NCBI RefSeq assembly: GCF_947487805.1
Contig: NZ_CANKXW010000008.1
Coordinates: 62,001 to 126,000, forward strand
DNA from: an uncultured Tateyamaria sp.
Lineage (GTDB): Bacteria > Pseudomonadota > Alphaproteobacteria > Rhodobacterales > Rhodobacteraceae
DNA: 64,000 nt
Direction of reading: 5' to 3'
The notes beneath the pieces are model-generated. The model searched no databases and was not told the origin of the DNA. It saw only the letters and a list, made by a program, of their open reading frames with translations. How positions within the stretch are numbered: position 1 is the stretch's first letter; each line of letters opens with the position of its first letter. The position numbers were made by a program, and so were the translations under genes. Shown one piece after another: positions 26,785 through 35,491 of the stretch.

Positions 26785-27525
26785 TCATACCACGATCAGA
26801 CCGCGACTCATGGCCCTCGCGACCGCGTGTGTCGTGTTCATCGCGCCCAGTTTGAACCGCGCGCTTTCGATATAGACGCGCAGCGTATGCTCCGAGATGG
26901 CGAGCGTATCGGCCACCTGTGCCCGGCTGTAGCCCATCGCCAGAAAGGTCATGGCGTCGACCTCCCGCGGGCTCAGTGACTGGGATTGCTCCGGAGTTCT
27001 GTCCGGTTCAAATTCCAGCGCCTTTTCGTTGAACGTGTGCGCAATCAGGATCAGATCGCGGCGATGCGCATCCGTCCATTCCGCCCACATGTCGTCGTCG
27101 CATGAGTGGCTGACCGTAAAGAGTGCAAACTGCCCGTTGGGGCCGCGTATTGGTACGGAAAATCCCTGGTTTCCGACACCGTGTTCAATCGCTTCGGCCT
27201 GAAAGGCGCGCGCCGCCTTGCTCGACCAGTCGAGGCGTTTCCAGTCAACGGGGTGAAACCGTTGAAAACACCCGAGAATGACCGGATCTACCCGCAGATA
27301 TTGCTGCTCCAGATAGCGATCCCGCCACGTGTCCGAATAGGTGCCACATCCATATTGGTCCCCGGCGGAATCGACCCAGTGGTACACCACGTGATCGACC
27401 CCATAGTGGTCACGTATCTCTTCGGACGCCGCCTGAAGGGCGGCAAGCCCCTCAGCCTTTTCCAAGTCCTCCAAAATGGGTTCCAACGGCTGCCTCGCCG
27501 TGGTGACGCTGACCATGTTGCGCAT
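26785..27525 (-). CDS. luxR: LuxR family quorum-sensing regulator
   Basis: The 246-residue product has an N-terminal autoinducer-binding domain (about 20-165; VVYHWVD, YLRVDPVI, VDWKRLDW and QGFSVPIRGPNG hold the usual W, Y, D, P, W and G positions) and a C-terminal GerE helix-turn-helix (about 180-240; LSPREVDAMTFLAMGYSRAQVA, ISEHTLRVY). It probably senses the lactone made by the neighbouring LuxI. The start at 27525 overlaps a small upstream gene by 74 bp; ATG 27516 is the next option and still overlaps. Confidence 0.93.
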   Translation of the reverse strand: MRNMVSVTTARQPLEPILEDLEKAEGLAALQAASEEIRDHYGVDHVVYHWVDSAGDQYGCGTYSDTWRDRYLEQQYLRVDPVILGCFQRFHPVDWKRLDWSSKAARAFQAEAIEHGVGNQGFSVPIRGPNGQFALFTVSHSCDDDMWAEWTDAHRRDLILIAHTFNEKALEFEPDRTPEQSQSLSPREVDAMTFLAMGYSRAQVADTLAISEHTLRVYIESARFKLGAMNTTHAVARAMSRGLIVV

Positions 27526-27658
27526 CCTTCATCGCGGCGATCTCGGCCATCGCGACAATTGCGGTGTCATCCAACTGCTCGGCAAGCGCAGGCATGCCGT
27601 TGGAGCGGGCAAAAGTCTTGAGGTCCGTCAGAACGTCCAGTATCCAGTCACTTCGCAT
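27452..27658 (-). CDS. Small protein overlapping the luxR start
   Basis: The frame gives 68 residues from ATG 27658 (MRSDWILDVLTDLKTFARSN). The first 45 residues form a plausible compact helical protein (GMPALAEQLDDTAIVAMAEI); the Gly/His-rich tail lies in the stretch shared with luxR in another frame. I recall similar short proteins before luxR genes in Rhodobacterales, so it is probably real. An antiactivator-like or coupling role is a guess. The long overlap suggests luxR translation depends on it. Confidence 0.65.
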   Translation of the reverse strand: MRSDWILDVLTDLKTFARSNGMPALAEQLDDTAIVAMAEIAAMKDAQHGQRHHGEAAVGTHFGGLGKG

Positions 27659-27680
27659 GGTAAGACTCGCTTCCAAGTGG

Positions 27681-27717
27681 TTAATGAAAAGTTAACACAA
27701 CTATAGCATGCGTTAAC
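27681..27717 (-). promoter_or_regulatory. Possible CtrA site and promoter for the small ORF-luxR unit
   Basis: TTAA-TGAAAAG-TTAA (27681-27695) fits the CtrA full site TTAA-N7-TTAA. On the minus strand TATAGT (27700-27705) could be a -10. Two GTTAAC palindromes (27691-27696, 27712-27717) are 21 bp apart, and TGCGTTAAC recurs before luxI (26725-26732). The region is unusually AT-rich. Confidence 0.4.
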
Positions 27718-27810
27718 TCTGCTTGAAAATTCACGCTTTTCTACTCCCCAGAAATAGTGAGGGGGCGATTTTTAACCCTTTGATACCGTTACAAGTGGTC
27801 CAAAACTCAA

Positions 27811-27848
27811 AAACGCCCGCGACAACCAAGGGTGATTCGCGGGCGTTT
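27811..27848 (-). terminator. Intrinsic terminator of ccrA
   Basis: AAACGCCCGCG (27811-27821) pairs with CGCGGGCGTTT (27838-27848) around a 16-nt loop. On the minus strand the stem ends in GTTTTTGAGTTTT, directly after the ccrA stop. Confidence 0.85.
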
Positions 27849-27873
27849 CCGACTCATCCAGAGCGTGTGAACC

Positions 27874-29166
27874 TTAACGGCGCGCCTCCAGCGCATCCTC
27901 AAGCGTCCGCAATCCGGTCTTGGGCGCCTGCACCAGAACGGACATGTTGCCGGGCTTGTGCTCGTTGCGCATCATTTTCATGTGCGCCTCGCGCAGGTCA
28001 TCCCAATCGAACACCTCGGACATGCAGGGATCAAGGCGACGTTCCACCATCAGGTGGTTGGCGGCCGAGGCCTGCTTGAGGTGGGCAAAGTGGCTGCCTT
28101 GCAGACGCTTTTGGTGCATCCACATGTAGCGCACGTCAAAGGTCAGGTTGTAACCGGTGGTGCCCGCACAGATCACGACCATGCCGCCCTTTTTGCAGAC
28201 AAAGGTCGACACCGGGAACGTGCTTTCGCCGGGGTGTTCGAACACCATGTCGACATTGTTGCCCTTGCCAGTGATGTCCCAGATCGCCTTGCCGAACTTG
28301 CGCGCCTCTTTGAACCACTCCGCGTATTCGGGGGTGTTCACCGTCGGCAATTGGCCCCAGCAGTCGAAGTCCTTGCGGTTGATCACGCCCTTGGCGCCCA
28401 GATCCATGACGAAATCACGTTTACTCTCGTCGCTGATCACACCGATGGCGTTGGCACCTGCGGTGTTGATCAGCTGGATTGCATAGGATCCCAGACCGCC
28501 CGACGCGCCCCAGACCAGAACGTTCTGGCCAGGCTTCAGATCGTGGGGTTCGTGGCCGAACAGCATCCGGTAAGCGGTGGCGAGCGTCAGCGTGTAGCAC
28601 GCGCTTTCTTCCCATGTCAGGTGCTTGGGCCGCGGCATCAGCTGCTGGGCCTGCACGTTGGTGAACTGCGCGAACGACCCGTCGGGCGTCTCGTAGCCCC
28701 AGATGCGCTGGCTGGACGAATACATCGGGTCGCCCCCGTTGCAGTGTTCGTCGTCGCCATCGTCCTGATTGCAGTGGATCACGACCTCGTCGCCGACTTT
28801 CCAGCGTTTGACCTTGTCACCCACCGCCCAGACAATGCCCGACGCGTCCGAGCCTGCGATGTGGAACGGCTTGCCGTGACCGTCAAAGGGGCTGATCGGC
28901 TGGCCGAGGCTCGCCCAGACACCGTTGTAGTTGATCCCCGCCGCCATGACCAAAACCAGTACCTCGTGGCTGTCCAGCGTTGGGACGTCCACGACCTCCA
29001 GCTGCATCGCCGTATCCGGGGTTCCGTGCCGTTCACGGCGGATCGCCCACGCGTACATCTGTTTGGGGACATATCCCATCGGGGGGATTTCGCCCATTTC
29101 ATAGAGGTCTTTTTCAGGTGCGTCATAGGACGCGATGCCTGTGTCTGAAGCGGTGTCGAGTGCCAT
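27874..29166 (-). CDS. ccrA: Crotonyl-CoA carboxylase/reductase
   Basis: The 430-residue product starts at ATG 29166 (MALDTASDTG). It is a zinc-less MDR-type reductase with the NADPH-binding motif WGASGGLGSYAIQL and the CCR-characteristic segments HIAGSDASGIVW, IHCNQDDGDDEHCNGGDPM, FEHPGE and MWMHQKRLQGSHFAH. It carries out reductive carboxylation of crotonyl-CoA to (2S)-ethylmalonyl-CoA, the key step of the ethylmalonyl-CoA pathway. The open frame to 29265 covers the regulatory region and is not used. ecm lies 2 kb away in the opposite direction. Confidence 0.97.
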   Translation of the reverse strand: MALDTASDTGIASYDAPEKDLYEMGEIPPMGYVPKQMYAWAIRRERHGTPDTAMQLEVVDVPTLDSHEVLVLVMAAGINYNGVWASLGQPISPFDGHGKPFHIAGSDASGIVWAVGDKVKRWKVGDEVVIHCNQDDGDDEHCNGGDPMYSSSQRIWGYETPDGSFAQFTNVQAQQLMPRPKHLTWEESACYTLTLATAYRMLFGHEPHDLKPGQNVLVWGASGGLGSYAIQLINTAGANAIGVISDESKRDFVMDLGAKGVINRKDFDCWGQLPTVNTPEYAEWFKEARKFGKAIWDITGKGNNVDMVFEHPGESTFPVSTFVCKKGGMVVICAGTTGYNLTFDVRYMWMHQKRLQGSHFAHLKQASAANHLMVERRLDPCMSEVFDWDDLREAHMKMMRNEHKPGNMSVLVQAPKTGLRTLEDALEARR

Positions 29167-29186
29167 GTCAGCCTCCAAGTTGGGGA

Positions 29187-29205
29187 TTTGCGCCGCAGCG
29201 CAGAA
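29187..29205 (-). promoter_or_regulatory. Ethylmalonyl-CoA pathway box upstream of ccrA
   Basis: TTTGCGCCGCAGCGCAGAA lies 21-39 bp before the ccrA start. Its core GCCGCAGCGCAGAA recurs exactly upstream of ecm and with one change upstream of mcl2. A second TTGC-rich stretch (TGCGCAAC ATTGCAAC) follows near 29235-29251. Position this close to the start suggests an operator over the transcription start. Confidence 0.6.
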
Positions 29206-29276
29206 TCGCAGGGTGTTTGGGCTGAATATGGGGTGCTGCGCAACATTGCAACACCGTGTAGGCATTTTTTGTAATT

Positions 29277-30665
29277 TTATGACTTTGCAGCCGCAGCATT
29301 TTCAGGTTTACGCGGCGGTGCAGCCAATTCGTCGATGGAGTTGGCGTAAAACTCGAACAACGGCCTTTCACCATCCACTATTTGCCAGCCATGCCCTTGC
29401 GCCTCGATCACACCCCGGCGCAACAGGGCATCGCGGGCCTGCTCGACACCGGCAGCGAAACTGTCATCCACCACAACCGGACGCGTGCCCCGATCCGCCG
29501 GCAGGGCCGCGCGCGCGGCTGCCTCCATCTCCGCCGCAGTCAGCGGCGCGTCTGCATCCAGAAACACCCGCGCCAAGAGCGGGACGAACAAAACCGGCAT
29601 CACATCCTGGATGCTGTCGCGCAAGGTATGCGCCAGCGCGTCGATATCGTGATCCGCCGTCAACGCCGACAGGGACACGGGCGGACCAAAGACCACCGAC
29701 GCCACACCGAATTTGTGATAGCGGCGCGTGACCCATTGCAACAACAGGCGCAGGATGGCCGCCATCACCACCGTGATCCGCGCCCCGAACCGCCGGTCGC
29801 CCCGTTGGTCCGCCGCGATCAGCACACGGTCTTCGAGGACACGGTCATAGTTGATCGCCACGGGCACAAACACGACGTCCCGATGGGACGGGTCAAACCC
29901 CTCTACCACATAGGACAGTAGACCCATCTTCAGTGGCATCAGGCGACCATTCACGCTCAGCCCCCCTTCGGGAAAGATCGCCTGCGTCACCCCCGCCTGC
30001 GTCGCCAGTTGCACATAACGCGACAATACCTTGCGATAGAGCAGACCGCGTGACCGCCGCCGGATGAAATAGGCCCCCATCGACTTGATCAACCGCGACA
30101 ACGGCCAGACCCGCGCCCATTCCCCTACCGCATAGCTCAGCGCCGAGGACCGCGCGGCGAGATAGGTCACCAGCACGTAGTCCATGTTGCTGCGGTGGTT
30201 CATGACAAAGATCACCGTAGCATCGGGGTCGACGCTTTGGATCTGCTGGTCGTTGTTCAGCCCGGTGCGCACATCATAAAGCGCCGTCGCCAGCCAGCGT
30301 GCGACCCGCGTGCCAAAGCTGAAATAGGCAAAGGCCGAGAAGCTGGGCACGATTTCCCGCGCATAGCGCCGCGCCTGCTCGAATGCCACGTTCTCAGGCA
30401 CGTTGTTGGCCTGCGCATGGGCGACAATGGCCGACGTCACGTCGGGATCGTAAATCAGGCGCTGGATCATGTCATAGCGTCGGGCCAGCTTGAATGGCTC
30501 GATCGGGCGTGTCAGCCGCGTGTTCAGACGCGCCACCGCCCGCTCCAGCCGCCGCCGAAAGAACCAGCGCACGGACGGAAACAGGAAATGCGAGGCAAAG
30601 GTGACCGCCGCAAACAGCACGATCAGCACAAACAGCCACAGCGGAAGTTCCACGGTCGTCATCAT
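29277..30665 (-). CDS. Glycerophospholipid acyltransferase, PlsB-like
   Basis: From ATG 30665 the product has 462 residues, with one N-terminal transmembrane segment (LPLWLFVLIVLFAAVTFASHFL). It carries the acyltransferase motifs NHRSNMDY (block I, H-x4-D) and FPEGGLSVNGRLMPLKMG (block III). It transfers an acyl chain to glycerol-3-phosphate or lysophosphatidate; it is about half the length of E. coli PlsB, so the exact acceptor is uncertain. It ends 110 bp from the ccrA start, same strand. Confidence 0.85.
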   Translation of the reverse strand: MMTTVELPLWLFVLIVLFAAVTFASHFLFPSVRWFFRRRLERAVARLNTRLTRPIEPFKLARRYDMIQRLIYDPDVTSAIVAHAQANNVPENVAFEQARRYAREIVPSFSAFAYFSFGTRVARWLATALYDVRTGLNNDQQIQSVDPDATVIFVMNHRSNMDYVLVTYLAARSSALSYAVGEWARVWPLSRLIKSMGAYFIRRRSRGLLYRKVLSRYVQLATQAGVTQAIFPEGGLSVNGRLMPLKMGLLSYVVEGFDPSHRDVVFVPVAINYDRVLEDRVLIAADQRGDRRFGARITVVMAAILRLLLQWVTRRYHKFGVASVVFGPPVSLSALTADHDIDALAHTLRDSIQDVMPVLFVPLLARVFLDADAPLTAAEMEAAARAALPADRGTRPVVVDDSFAAGVEQARDALLRRGVIEAQGHGWQIVDGERPLFEFYANSIDELAAPPRKPENAAAAKS

Positions 30666-30751
30666 CCCCTGCACCCTTGCAGCGCAATGCGCGCGGCGTA
30701 AAGGGTCAACAAGGCTGGCATCGTCTGCACGAATGACGGAAACTGCGCGCC

Positions 30752-31147
30752 ATGTACGCAGAAGATTCATTTTTTACGCTGGGACCGCTGGGCCGGGTAG
30801 GGCTGGTGATCGTTTCGATCCTGTTTGCGATGATCGCATTGGGGATGACGTGGGTGATGACGCGCCTGCGCCCCCTGATCATTCGCGTGCCGATTTGGGG
30901 TGTCCTGTTCATCACCTTTATCTGGGCATCACCGCAGGGATATTACACCTATTACCGGCTGATTTTTGACGGCCTACCCGCGCAATCCGTGGTCGGATCC
31001 CCTCCCCCGCCGGACGTCGTGCTTGCGTTTTTGACGTTCTCCCATCAGGCGACGCTCTCTGCCCACTCCGTCGGTCTGCTGGGTTGGGCCATGTTGATCG
31101 TCGCAATCTGGCCGCAGCGCAGAAAATGCCGCGATGCGGCGAATTGA
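30752..31147 (+). CDS. Small membrane protein upstream of ecm
   Basis: The 131-residue protein has about three hydrophobic segments (VGLVIVSILFAMIALGMTWV, VPIWGVLFITFIWAS, HSVGLLGWAMLIVAIW) and no recognised domain. It ends 82 bp before ecm and its last codons contain the ethylmalonyl box at 31111-31124. It reads toward ecm, so the two may be partly cotranscribed. Function unknown. Confidence 0.7.
   Translation: MYAEDSFFTLGPLGRVGLVIVSILFAMIALGMTWVMTRLRPLIIRVPIWGVLFITFIWASPQGYYTYYRLIFDGLPAQSVVGSPPPPDVVLAFLTFSHQATLSAHSVGLLGWAMLIVAIWPQRRKCRDAAN
31111..31124 (+). promoter_or_regulatory. Ethylmalonyl-CoA pathway box upstream of ecm
   Basis: GCCGCAGCGCAGAA, identical to the core upstream of ccrA, lies 106-119 bp before the ecm start, inside the end of the preceding coding region. 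A separate palindrome GCGTGA-T-TCACGC (31199-31211) sits just ahead of the ecm ribosome-binding site. Confidence 0.55.
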
Positions 31148-31229
31148 CAGCGCCACAAAATTACCTATACCTCACATCAAACGCAATTTTGTTACGCGGC
31201 GTGATTCACGCTGCGGGATGGAGGCCAAG

Positions 31230-33200
31230 ATGTCAGACACCGTCAAGAAAGACCGCCCCTGGTTGATCCGCACCTATGCAGGCCATTCCACCGCCGCTGC
31301 ATCCAATGCGCTCTATCGTGCGAACCTGGCCAAGGGTCAGACCGGCCTGTCTGTCGCCTTCGATCTGCCCACGCAAACGGGCTATGACAGCGACCACGTG
31401 TTGGCGCGGGGCGAGGTCGGCAAAGTCGGCGTGCCGGTTTCCCATTTGGGCGACATGCGGACCCTGTTCGCGGATATCCCGCTCGAACAGATGAACACGT
31501 CCATGACGATCAACGCGACAGCGCCCTGGCTCCTGTCGCTTTATATCGCCGTGGCCGAGGAACAAGGCGCGGATGTGGCAAAGCTGCAAGGCACGGTGCA
31601 AAACGACCTGATCAAGGAATACCTGAGCCGCGGCACCTATATTTGCCCACCCGAGCCATCGCTGCGCATGATCGCGGATGTGGCCGAATACTGTTATACC
31701 AATGTACCGAAATGGAACCCGATGAACGTGTGTTCCTACCACCTGCAAGAGGCCGGTGCCACGCCGGAGCAGGAACTGGCCTTTGCCCTCGCCACGGCCA
31801 CGGCCGTACTGGATGCACTGAAACCACGCATTGATCCCGCCGATTTCCCGGCGGTTGTGGGGCGTATTTCTTTCTTTGTGAATGCGGGCATCCGTTTCGT
31901 GACCGAGATGTGCAAAATGCGCGCTTTTGTCGATCTGTGGGACGAGATTTGCGAGAAACGCTATGGCGTGACCGACCCCAAATTCCGACGATTCCGCTAC
32001 GGCGTGCAGGTCAATTCGCTGGGCCTGACCGAACAGCAGCCGGAAAACAACGTCTACCGCATTCTGATCGAAATGCTGGCCGTGACACTTTCGAAAAAGG
32101 CACGCGCCCGCGCCGTGCAATTGCCCGCCTGGAACGAAGCACTTGGCCTGCCCCGCCCCTGGGACCAGCAATGGTCGATGCGGATGCAGCAGATCATGGC
32201 TTATGAAACCGATCTGCTGGAATTCGACGACCTCTTTGACGGCAACCCGGCGGTCGATGCCAAAGTGGCCGCGCTCAAAGACGGCGCGCGCCATGAATTG
32301 GGCAATCTCGATGCGATGGGCGGTGCGATTGCGGCAATCGACTATATGAAATCGCAATTGGTGCAATCCAATGCGGAACGTCTGGGCCGTATCGAACAGG
32401 GTGAAACCGTCGTTGTCGGCGTGAACAAATACCAGGCCGGAGAACCGTCGCCTCTGATGACGGGCGATGGCGGGATCATGGTGGTCGATCCCGCAGTGGA
32501 GCAGGACCAGATTGACCGGCTCGAGGCGTGGCGTACCGCACGCGACCAGAATGCTGTGACCGCCGCGTTGGCGGATCTGCGGGCCGCGGCGCAATCGGGT
32601 GACAATGTCATGCCCGCATCCATCGCCTGCGCCAAGGCTGGCGTGACCACCGGCGAATGGGCCGCACAGATGCGCGCCGTGCACGGTGAATACCGTGGCC
32701 CCACCGGGGTGTCTGCCGGGCAATCGAACATGACCGAAAACCTGGATGACCTGCGCGCCGCCGTGGATGCCGTCAGCGACAAGCTCGGGCGCAGGCTCAA
32801 GTTTCTGGTTGGAAAGCCGGGGCTTGACGGACATTCCAACGGCGCCGAACAGATCGCCGTGCGCGCGCGCGATTGCGGTATGGACATCGCCTATGAGGGC
32901 ATCCGCCTGACACCCGAAGAGATCGTGACAGCCGCCCGCGAGGACGCAGCCCATGTGGTCGGCCTGTCGATCCTGTCGGGCAGCCACATCCCCTTGGTCG
33001 CCGATCTGATGCGCCGGATGCAGGCCGAGGGCCTTGGCCATGTGCCCGTCATCGTTGGCGGCATCATTCCCGACGAAGACGCCAGGAACCTTCAGGCCAT
33101 GGGTGTCGCCCGCGTCTACACGCCCAAGGATTTCGAGCTGAATACCATCATGGCGGATATCGTCGAATTGGCCGATTCCAAATCAGTTGCCGCTGAATAG
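31230..33200 (+). CDS. ecm: Ethylmalonyl-CoA mutase
   Basis: The 656-residue product starts at ATG 31230 (MSDTVKKDRPW), with GGAGG 7 bp upstream; the frame to 31134 only shadows the preceding gene. An N-terminal acyl-CoA mutase barrel (YAGHSTAAASNALYRANLAKGQTG ... DLPTQTGYDSD) is joined to a C-terminal B12-binding domain with the DGHSNGAEQIA base-off histidine motif. It converts (2R)-ethylmalonyl-CoA to (2S)-methylsuccinyl-CoA. Start region and length fit Ecm rather than methylmalonyl-CoA mutase. Confidence 0.96.
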   Translation: MSDTVKKDRPWLIRTYAGHSTAAASNALYRANLAKGQTGLSVAFDLPTQTGYDSDHVLARGEVGKVGVPVSHLGDMRTLFADIPLEQMNTSMTINATAPWLLSLYIAVAEEQGADVAKLQGTVQNDLIKEYLSRGTYICPPEPSLRMIADVAEYCYTNVPKWNPMNVCSYHLQEAGATPEQELAFALATATAVLDALKPRIDPADFPAVVGRISFFVNAGIRFVTEMCKMRAFVDLWDEICEKRYGVTDPKFRRFRYGVQVNSLGLTEQQPENNVYRILIEMLAVTLSKKARARAVQLPAWNEALGLPRPWDQQWSMRMQQIMAYETDLLEFDDLFDGNPAVDAKVAALKDGARHELGNLDAMGGAIAAIDYMKSQLVQSNAERLGRIEQGETVVVGVNKYQAGEPSPLMTGDGGIMVVDPAVEQDQIDRLEAWRTARDQNAVTAALADLRAAAQSGDNVMPASIACAKAGVTTGEWAAQMRAVHGEYRGPTGVSAGQSNMTENLDDLRAAVDAVSDKLGRRLKFLVGKPGLDGHSNGAEQIAVRARDCGMDIAYEGIRLTPEEIVTAAREDAAHVVGLSILSGSHIPLVADLMRRMQAEGLGHVPVIVGGIIPDEDARNLQAMGVARVYTPKDFELNTIMADIVELADSKSVAAE

Positions 33201-33240
33201 CGTCGCCCACGCCACACTCTCTGGCTTGGGCGACGCATTT
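33201..33240 (+). terminator. Terminator-like hairpin after ecm
   Basis: GCGTCGCCCA (33201-33210) pairs perfectly with TGGGCGACGC (33228-33237), followed by ATTT. It begins directly at the ecm stop. Confidence 0.65.
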
Positions 33241-33260
33241 CCAGCGGGTGGAATGGAATT

Positions 33261-33288
33261 AATTTTCCCGGCGTCACTCGGGAAAATT
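33261..33288 (+). promoter_or_regulatory. Inverted repeat upstream of the H-NS-like gene
   Basis: AATTTTCCCG-GCGTCACT-CGGGAAAATT is a perfect 10-bp dyad with an 8-bp spacer, 144-171 bp before the start. It lies in a 230-bp AT-rich gap, the AT-richest stretch nearby, as expected for a nucleoid-protein promoter. Whether it is an operator or a second hairpin after ecm is open. Confidence 0.45.
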
Positions 33289-33431
33289 GATATTTTCCAC
33301 TGACAAGCGAAGAAATCCCGGCACACGGGCAAACTGTTGCCGCTGACACAAAATAGTCGTTTCGGTCCATTGATTTACTTGGATAAATCGAAAATACCCA
33401 GAGGTCTCAAGAACAGTTGTCGGAGGCCGAA

Positions 33432-33755
33432 ATGGCATTCAATCTGCAAAAAATGACGCGAGCCGAATTGGAAGCTTTGCGCAAGGATGTGGACAGCGCG
33501 ATCATTGATCTGCGTAAGAAAGAAAAGAAAGACGCACTGGAAGCCGCGCAAAAGGCAGCTGCGGAATTTGGCTTTTCGCTCGAAGAGTTGACAGGCAAGA
33601 AATCAGGCCGCGTCCCCGCAAAAGGCGGCGCCGCAGAACCGAAATTCATGAACCCCGACAATCCCAGCCAGACATGGACGGGAAAAGGGCGCCAGCCCAA
33701 TTGGTACAAGACCGCAATCGACAGCGGCAAAAGCAGTGATGACCTGCTGATCTGA
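33432..33755 (+). CDS. H-NS family nucleoid-associated protein
   Basis: The 107-residue product starts at ATG 33432, after GGAGG. The N-terminal part is a charged coiled coil for dimerisation ([22 protein letters not shown]). The C-terminal DNA-binding part holds the H-NS loop in a form common in alphaproteobacteria ([18 protein letters not shown]). It resembles HvrA/Spb of Rhodobacter, which bind AT-rich promoters. It could silence AT-rich foreign genes; targets are unknown. Confidence 0.9.
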   Translation: MAFNLQKMTRAELEALRKDVDSAIIDLRKKEKKDALEAAQKAAAEFGFSLEELTGKKSGRVPAKGGAAEPKFMNPDNPSQTWTGKGRQPNWYKTAIDSGKSSDDLLI

Positions 33756-33847
33756 TACCTGCGCGGGGCGGGCGTTGCGTCGCCCCTCGTATCCCCTGCC
33801 GGTTTTGCGTAACGTGGCCCGACTCATCCCAAGATCGGAGCCCTCCC

Positions 33848-34555
33848 ATGACCGTGCATATCGGCGCCAAACCCGGACAAATTGCTGAAACCGTGCTGAT
33901 GCCTGGCGACCCCTACCGCGCGCGGTGGGCCGCCGAGACGTTTCTGGACGGGGCCGAGCTGGTGAACGAAGTCCGCGGCATGCTGGGCTTTACCGGCACC
34001 TGGAACGGCAACCGCGTCACCATTCAGGGGTCGGGCATGGGCATGCCGTCCCTGTCGATCTATGCCAACGAACTGATCCGCGACTATGACGCACAGACCT
34101 TGATCCGCATCGGATCCTGCGGCGGAATGCAGCCCCAGGTTGGCATCCGTGACGTCATCATCGCCATGACGGCCAGCACGATTACCTCGCCGTCGTCCGG
34201 GTTCTTCAAGGAAATCAACTATGCGCCCTGTGCCGACTACGGCCTGCTGGCCAGCGCCGTAAAGGCCGCCGAGGCCAAGGGCACCAAGACGCACGTGGGC
34301 GGGATCTATTCTTCGGATGTGTTCTATGCCGAACGCCCCGATCTCGACGAACAGATGGTGCGTCACGGGATCCTCGGCGTCGAAATGGAAGCGGCAGAGC
34401 TCTATACCCTTGCCGCCCGCTTTGGCCGCCGCGCCCTCGCCGTTCTGACCGTCAGCGATCACTTGCAGACGGGTGAGGCCCTGCCCAGCGAGGACCGGGA
34501 AAAGACATTTGGCGATATGGTGGAGATCGCGCTTCAGGCGGCATTCCCCAGCTGA
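33848..34555 (+). CDS. deoD: Purine-nucleoside phosphorylase
   Basis: The 235-residue hexameric-type enzyme has [43 protein letters not shown] and [11 protein letters not shown] (catalytic Asp). It splits purine nucleosides with phosphate to base and ribose-1-phosphate. It would process nucleosides brought in by a BMP importer such as the one at 17.8-22.6 kb. The stop abuts that of the convergent DUF1989 gene. Confidence 0.95.
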   Translation: MTVHIGAKPGQIAETVLMPGDPYRARWAAETFLDGAELVNEVRGMLGFTGTWNGNRVTIQGSGMGMPSLSIYANELIRDYDAQTLIRIGSCGGMQPQVGIRDVIIAMTASTITSPSSGFFKEINYAPCADYGLLASAVKAAEAKGTKTHVGGIYSSDVFYAERPDLDEQMVRHGILGVEMEAAELYTLAARFGRRALAVLTVSDHLQTGEALPSEDREKTFGDMVEIALQAAFPS

Positions 34556-35401
34556 TCAGCCGCGCCCGTGTGACCGGTCATAGCCGTTGACCGGCGGGCT
34601 GGACCACCCGTCCAGTGCGCCGGGCGCGGGCGCAAACACCTCGATCTTCAGCGGGTGGCACGGGGCCACGTCAGACGTATGCTCCGACCCGCAATCGCCC
34701 CCCGGACAGGCGCTGAGCGCGCCCAAAAGGTCGATCTCGGCCACAAAGTCAATGTGATCACCTGGCCTTACGGGTGACGCCTTCATGAAATACTGGCCCG
34801 TATCGCGGGTGAACCCGGTGCACATGAACACGTTGAGCACATCGTGCACATGGCCCTCGGCCTCTGCCAGCGGCAGCCTGGTATGATCGGCCAGCGCGCG
34901 GGTCAGGTTTGAATGGCAGCAGTGGTGGTAATGCCCCCCTTGCAGCAAATTGCCGGTGTAGGGATCGCAGCGTGTGCCGATGACATCGTGCACCGACCCG
35001 CCGTACTGATCGATCCCGTACCAGCCCAAAGTGTCATGGATCACGGTGGCCATCGGGCGCAGGTGCGGAAAACTGCTCCACATCCGCTCTCCGGTGGTGA
35101 TGTGCGTCCCGTGCAGCGCGCGGGTCTTGCCGGAATAGAACCGCTCACCCAGATCATGCGCGTTCCACAGGTTCAGATCACCGACTTGCGGCCCTTCGAC
35201 CGAGGAAATGCGGAACACGTGACCGGCGGGCACCTCGAAACAGGCGGCCTCGCGCGGGGGTGCGATGGTCTCGCTGATCTTGCTCATGCCCGCGCGCACC
35301 TGTGCATAGCGGGCCATGTCCGGCGCGGGCAACGTGTCGTTTGGATAACAGATCACGGGCGCTATGGCCCTGCGTGCATCAGCGTCTTTTGGTGTGTCCA
35401 T
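34556..35401 (-). CDS. DUF1989 (urea carboxylase-associated family) protein
   Basis: From ATG 35401 (MDTPKDADAR; GGAGG 7 bp upstream) it has 281 residues. It shows the DUF1989 core: VEGPQVGDLNLW, HGTHITTGERMWSSFPHLRPMATV, and a Cys/His-rich segment GGHYHHCCHSNLTRAL with later CPGGDCGSEH, suggesting metal binding. Related proteins occur beside urea carboxylase or guanidine-degrading enzymes, but neither is visible here. Function is unproven. Confidence 0.85.
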   Translation of the reverse strand: MDTPKDADARRAIAPVICYPNDTLPAPDMARYAQVRAGMSKISETIAPPREAACFEVPAGHVFRISSVEGPQVGDLNLWNAHDLGERFYSGKTRALHGTHITTGERMWSSFPHLRPMATVIHDTLGWYGIDQYGGSVHDVIGTRCDPYTGNLLQGGHYHHCCHSNLTRALADHTRLPLAEAEGHVHDVLNVFMCTGFTRDTGQYFMKASPVRPGDHIDFVAEIDLLGALSACPGGDCGSEHTSDVAPCHPLKIEVFAPAPGALDGWSSPPVNGYDRSHGRG

Positions 35402-35491
35402 GGCGGAGCCTCCCCTCTCCGCCATGGATTGCGCGCCACGCGGCGCGCTGCAAGCCCCTTCTTTGCGGCGGGGCTGCTGTTCGAACCCTTC

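Noticed and set aside
31134-31229. Earlier ecm start at 31134
   Set aside because: The extra residues overlap the preceding gene's end and the promoter region; ATG 31230 has an ideal SD and gives the family N-terminus.
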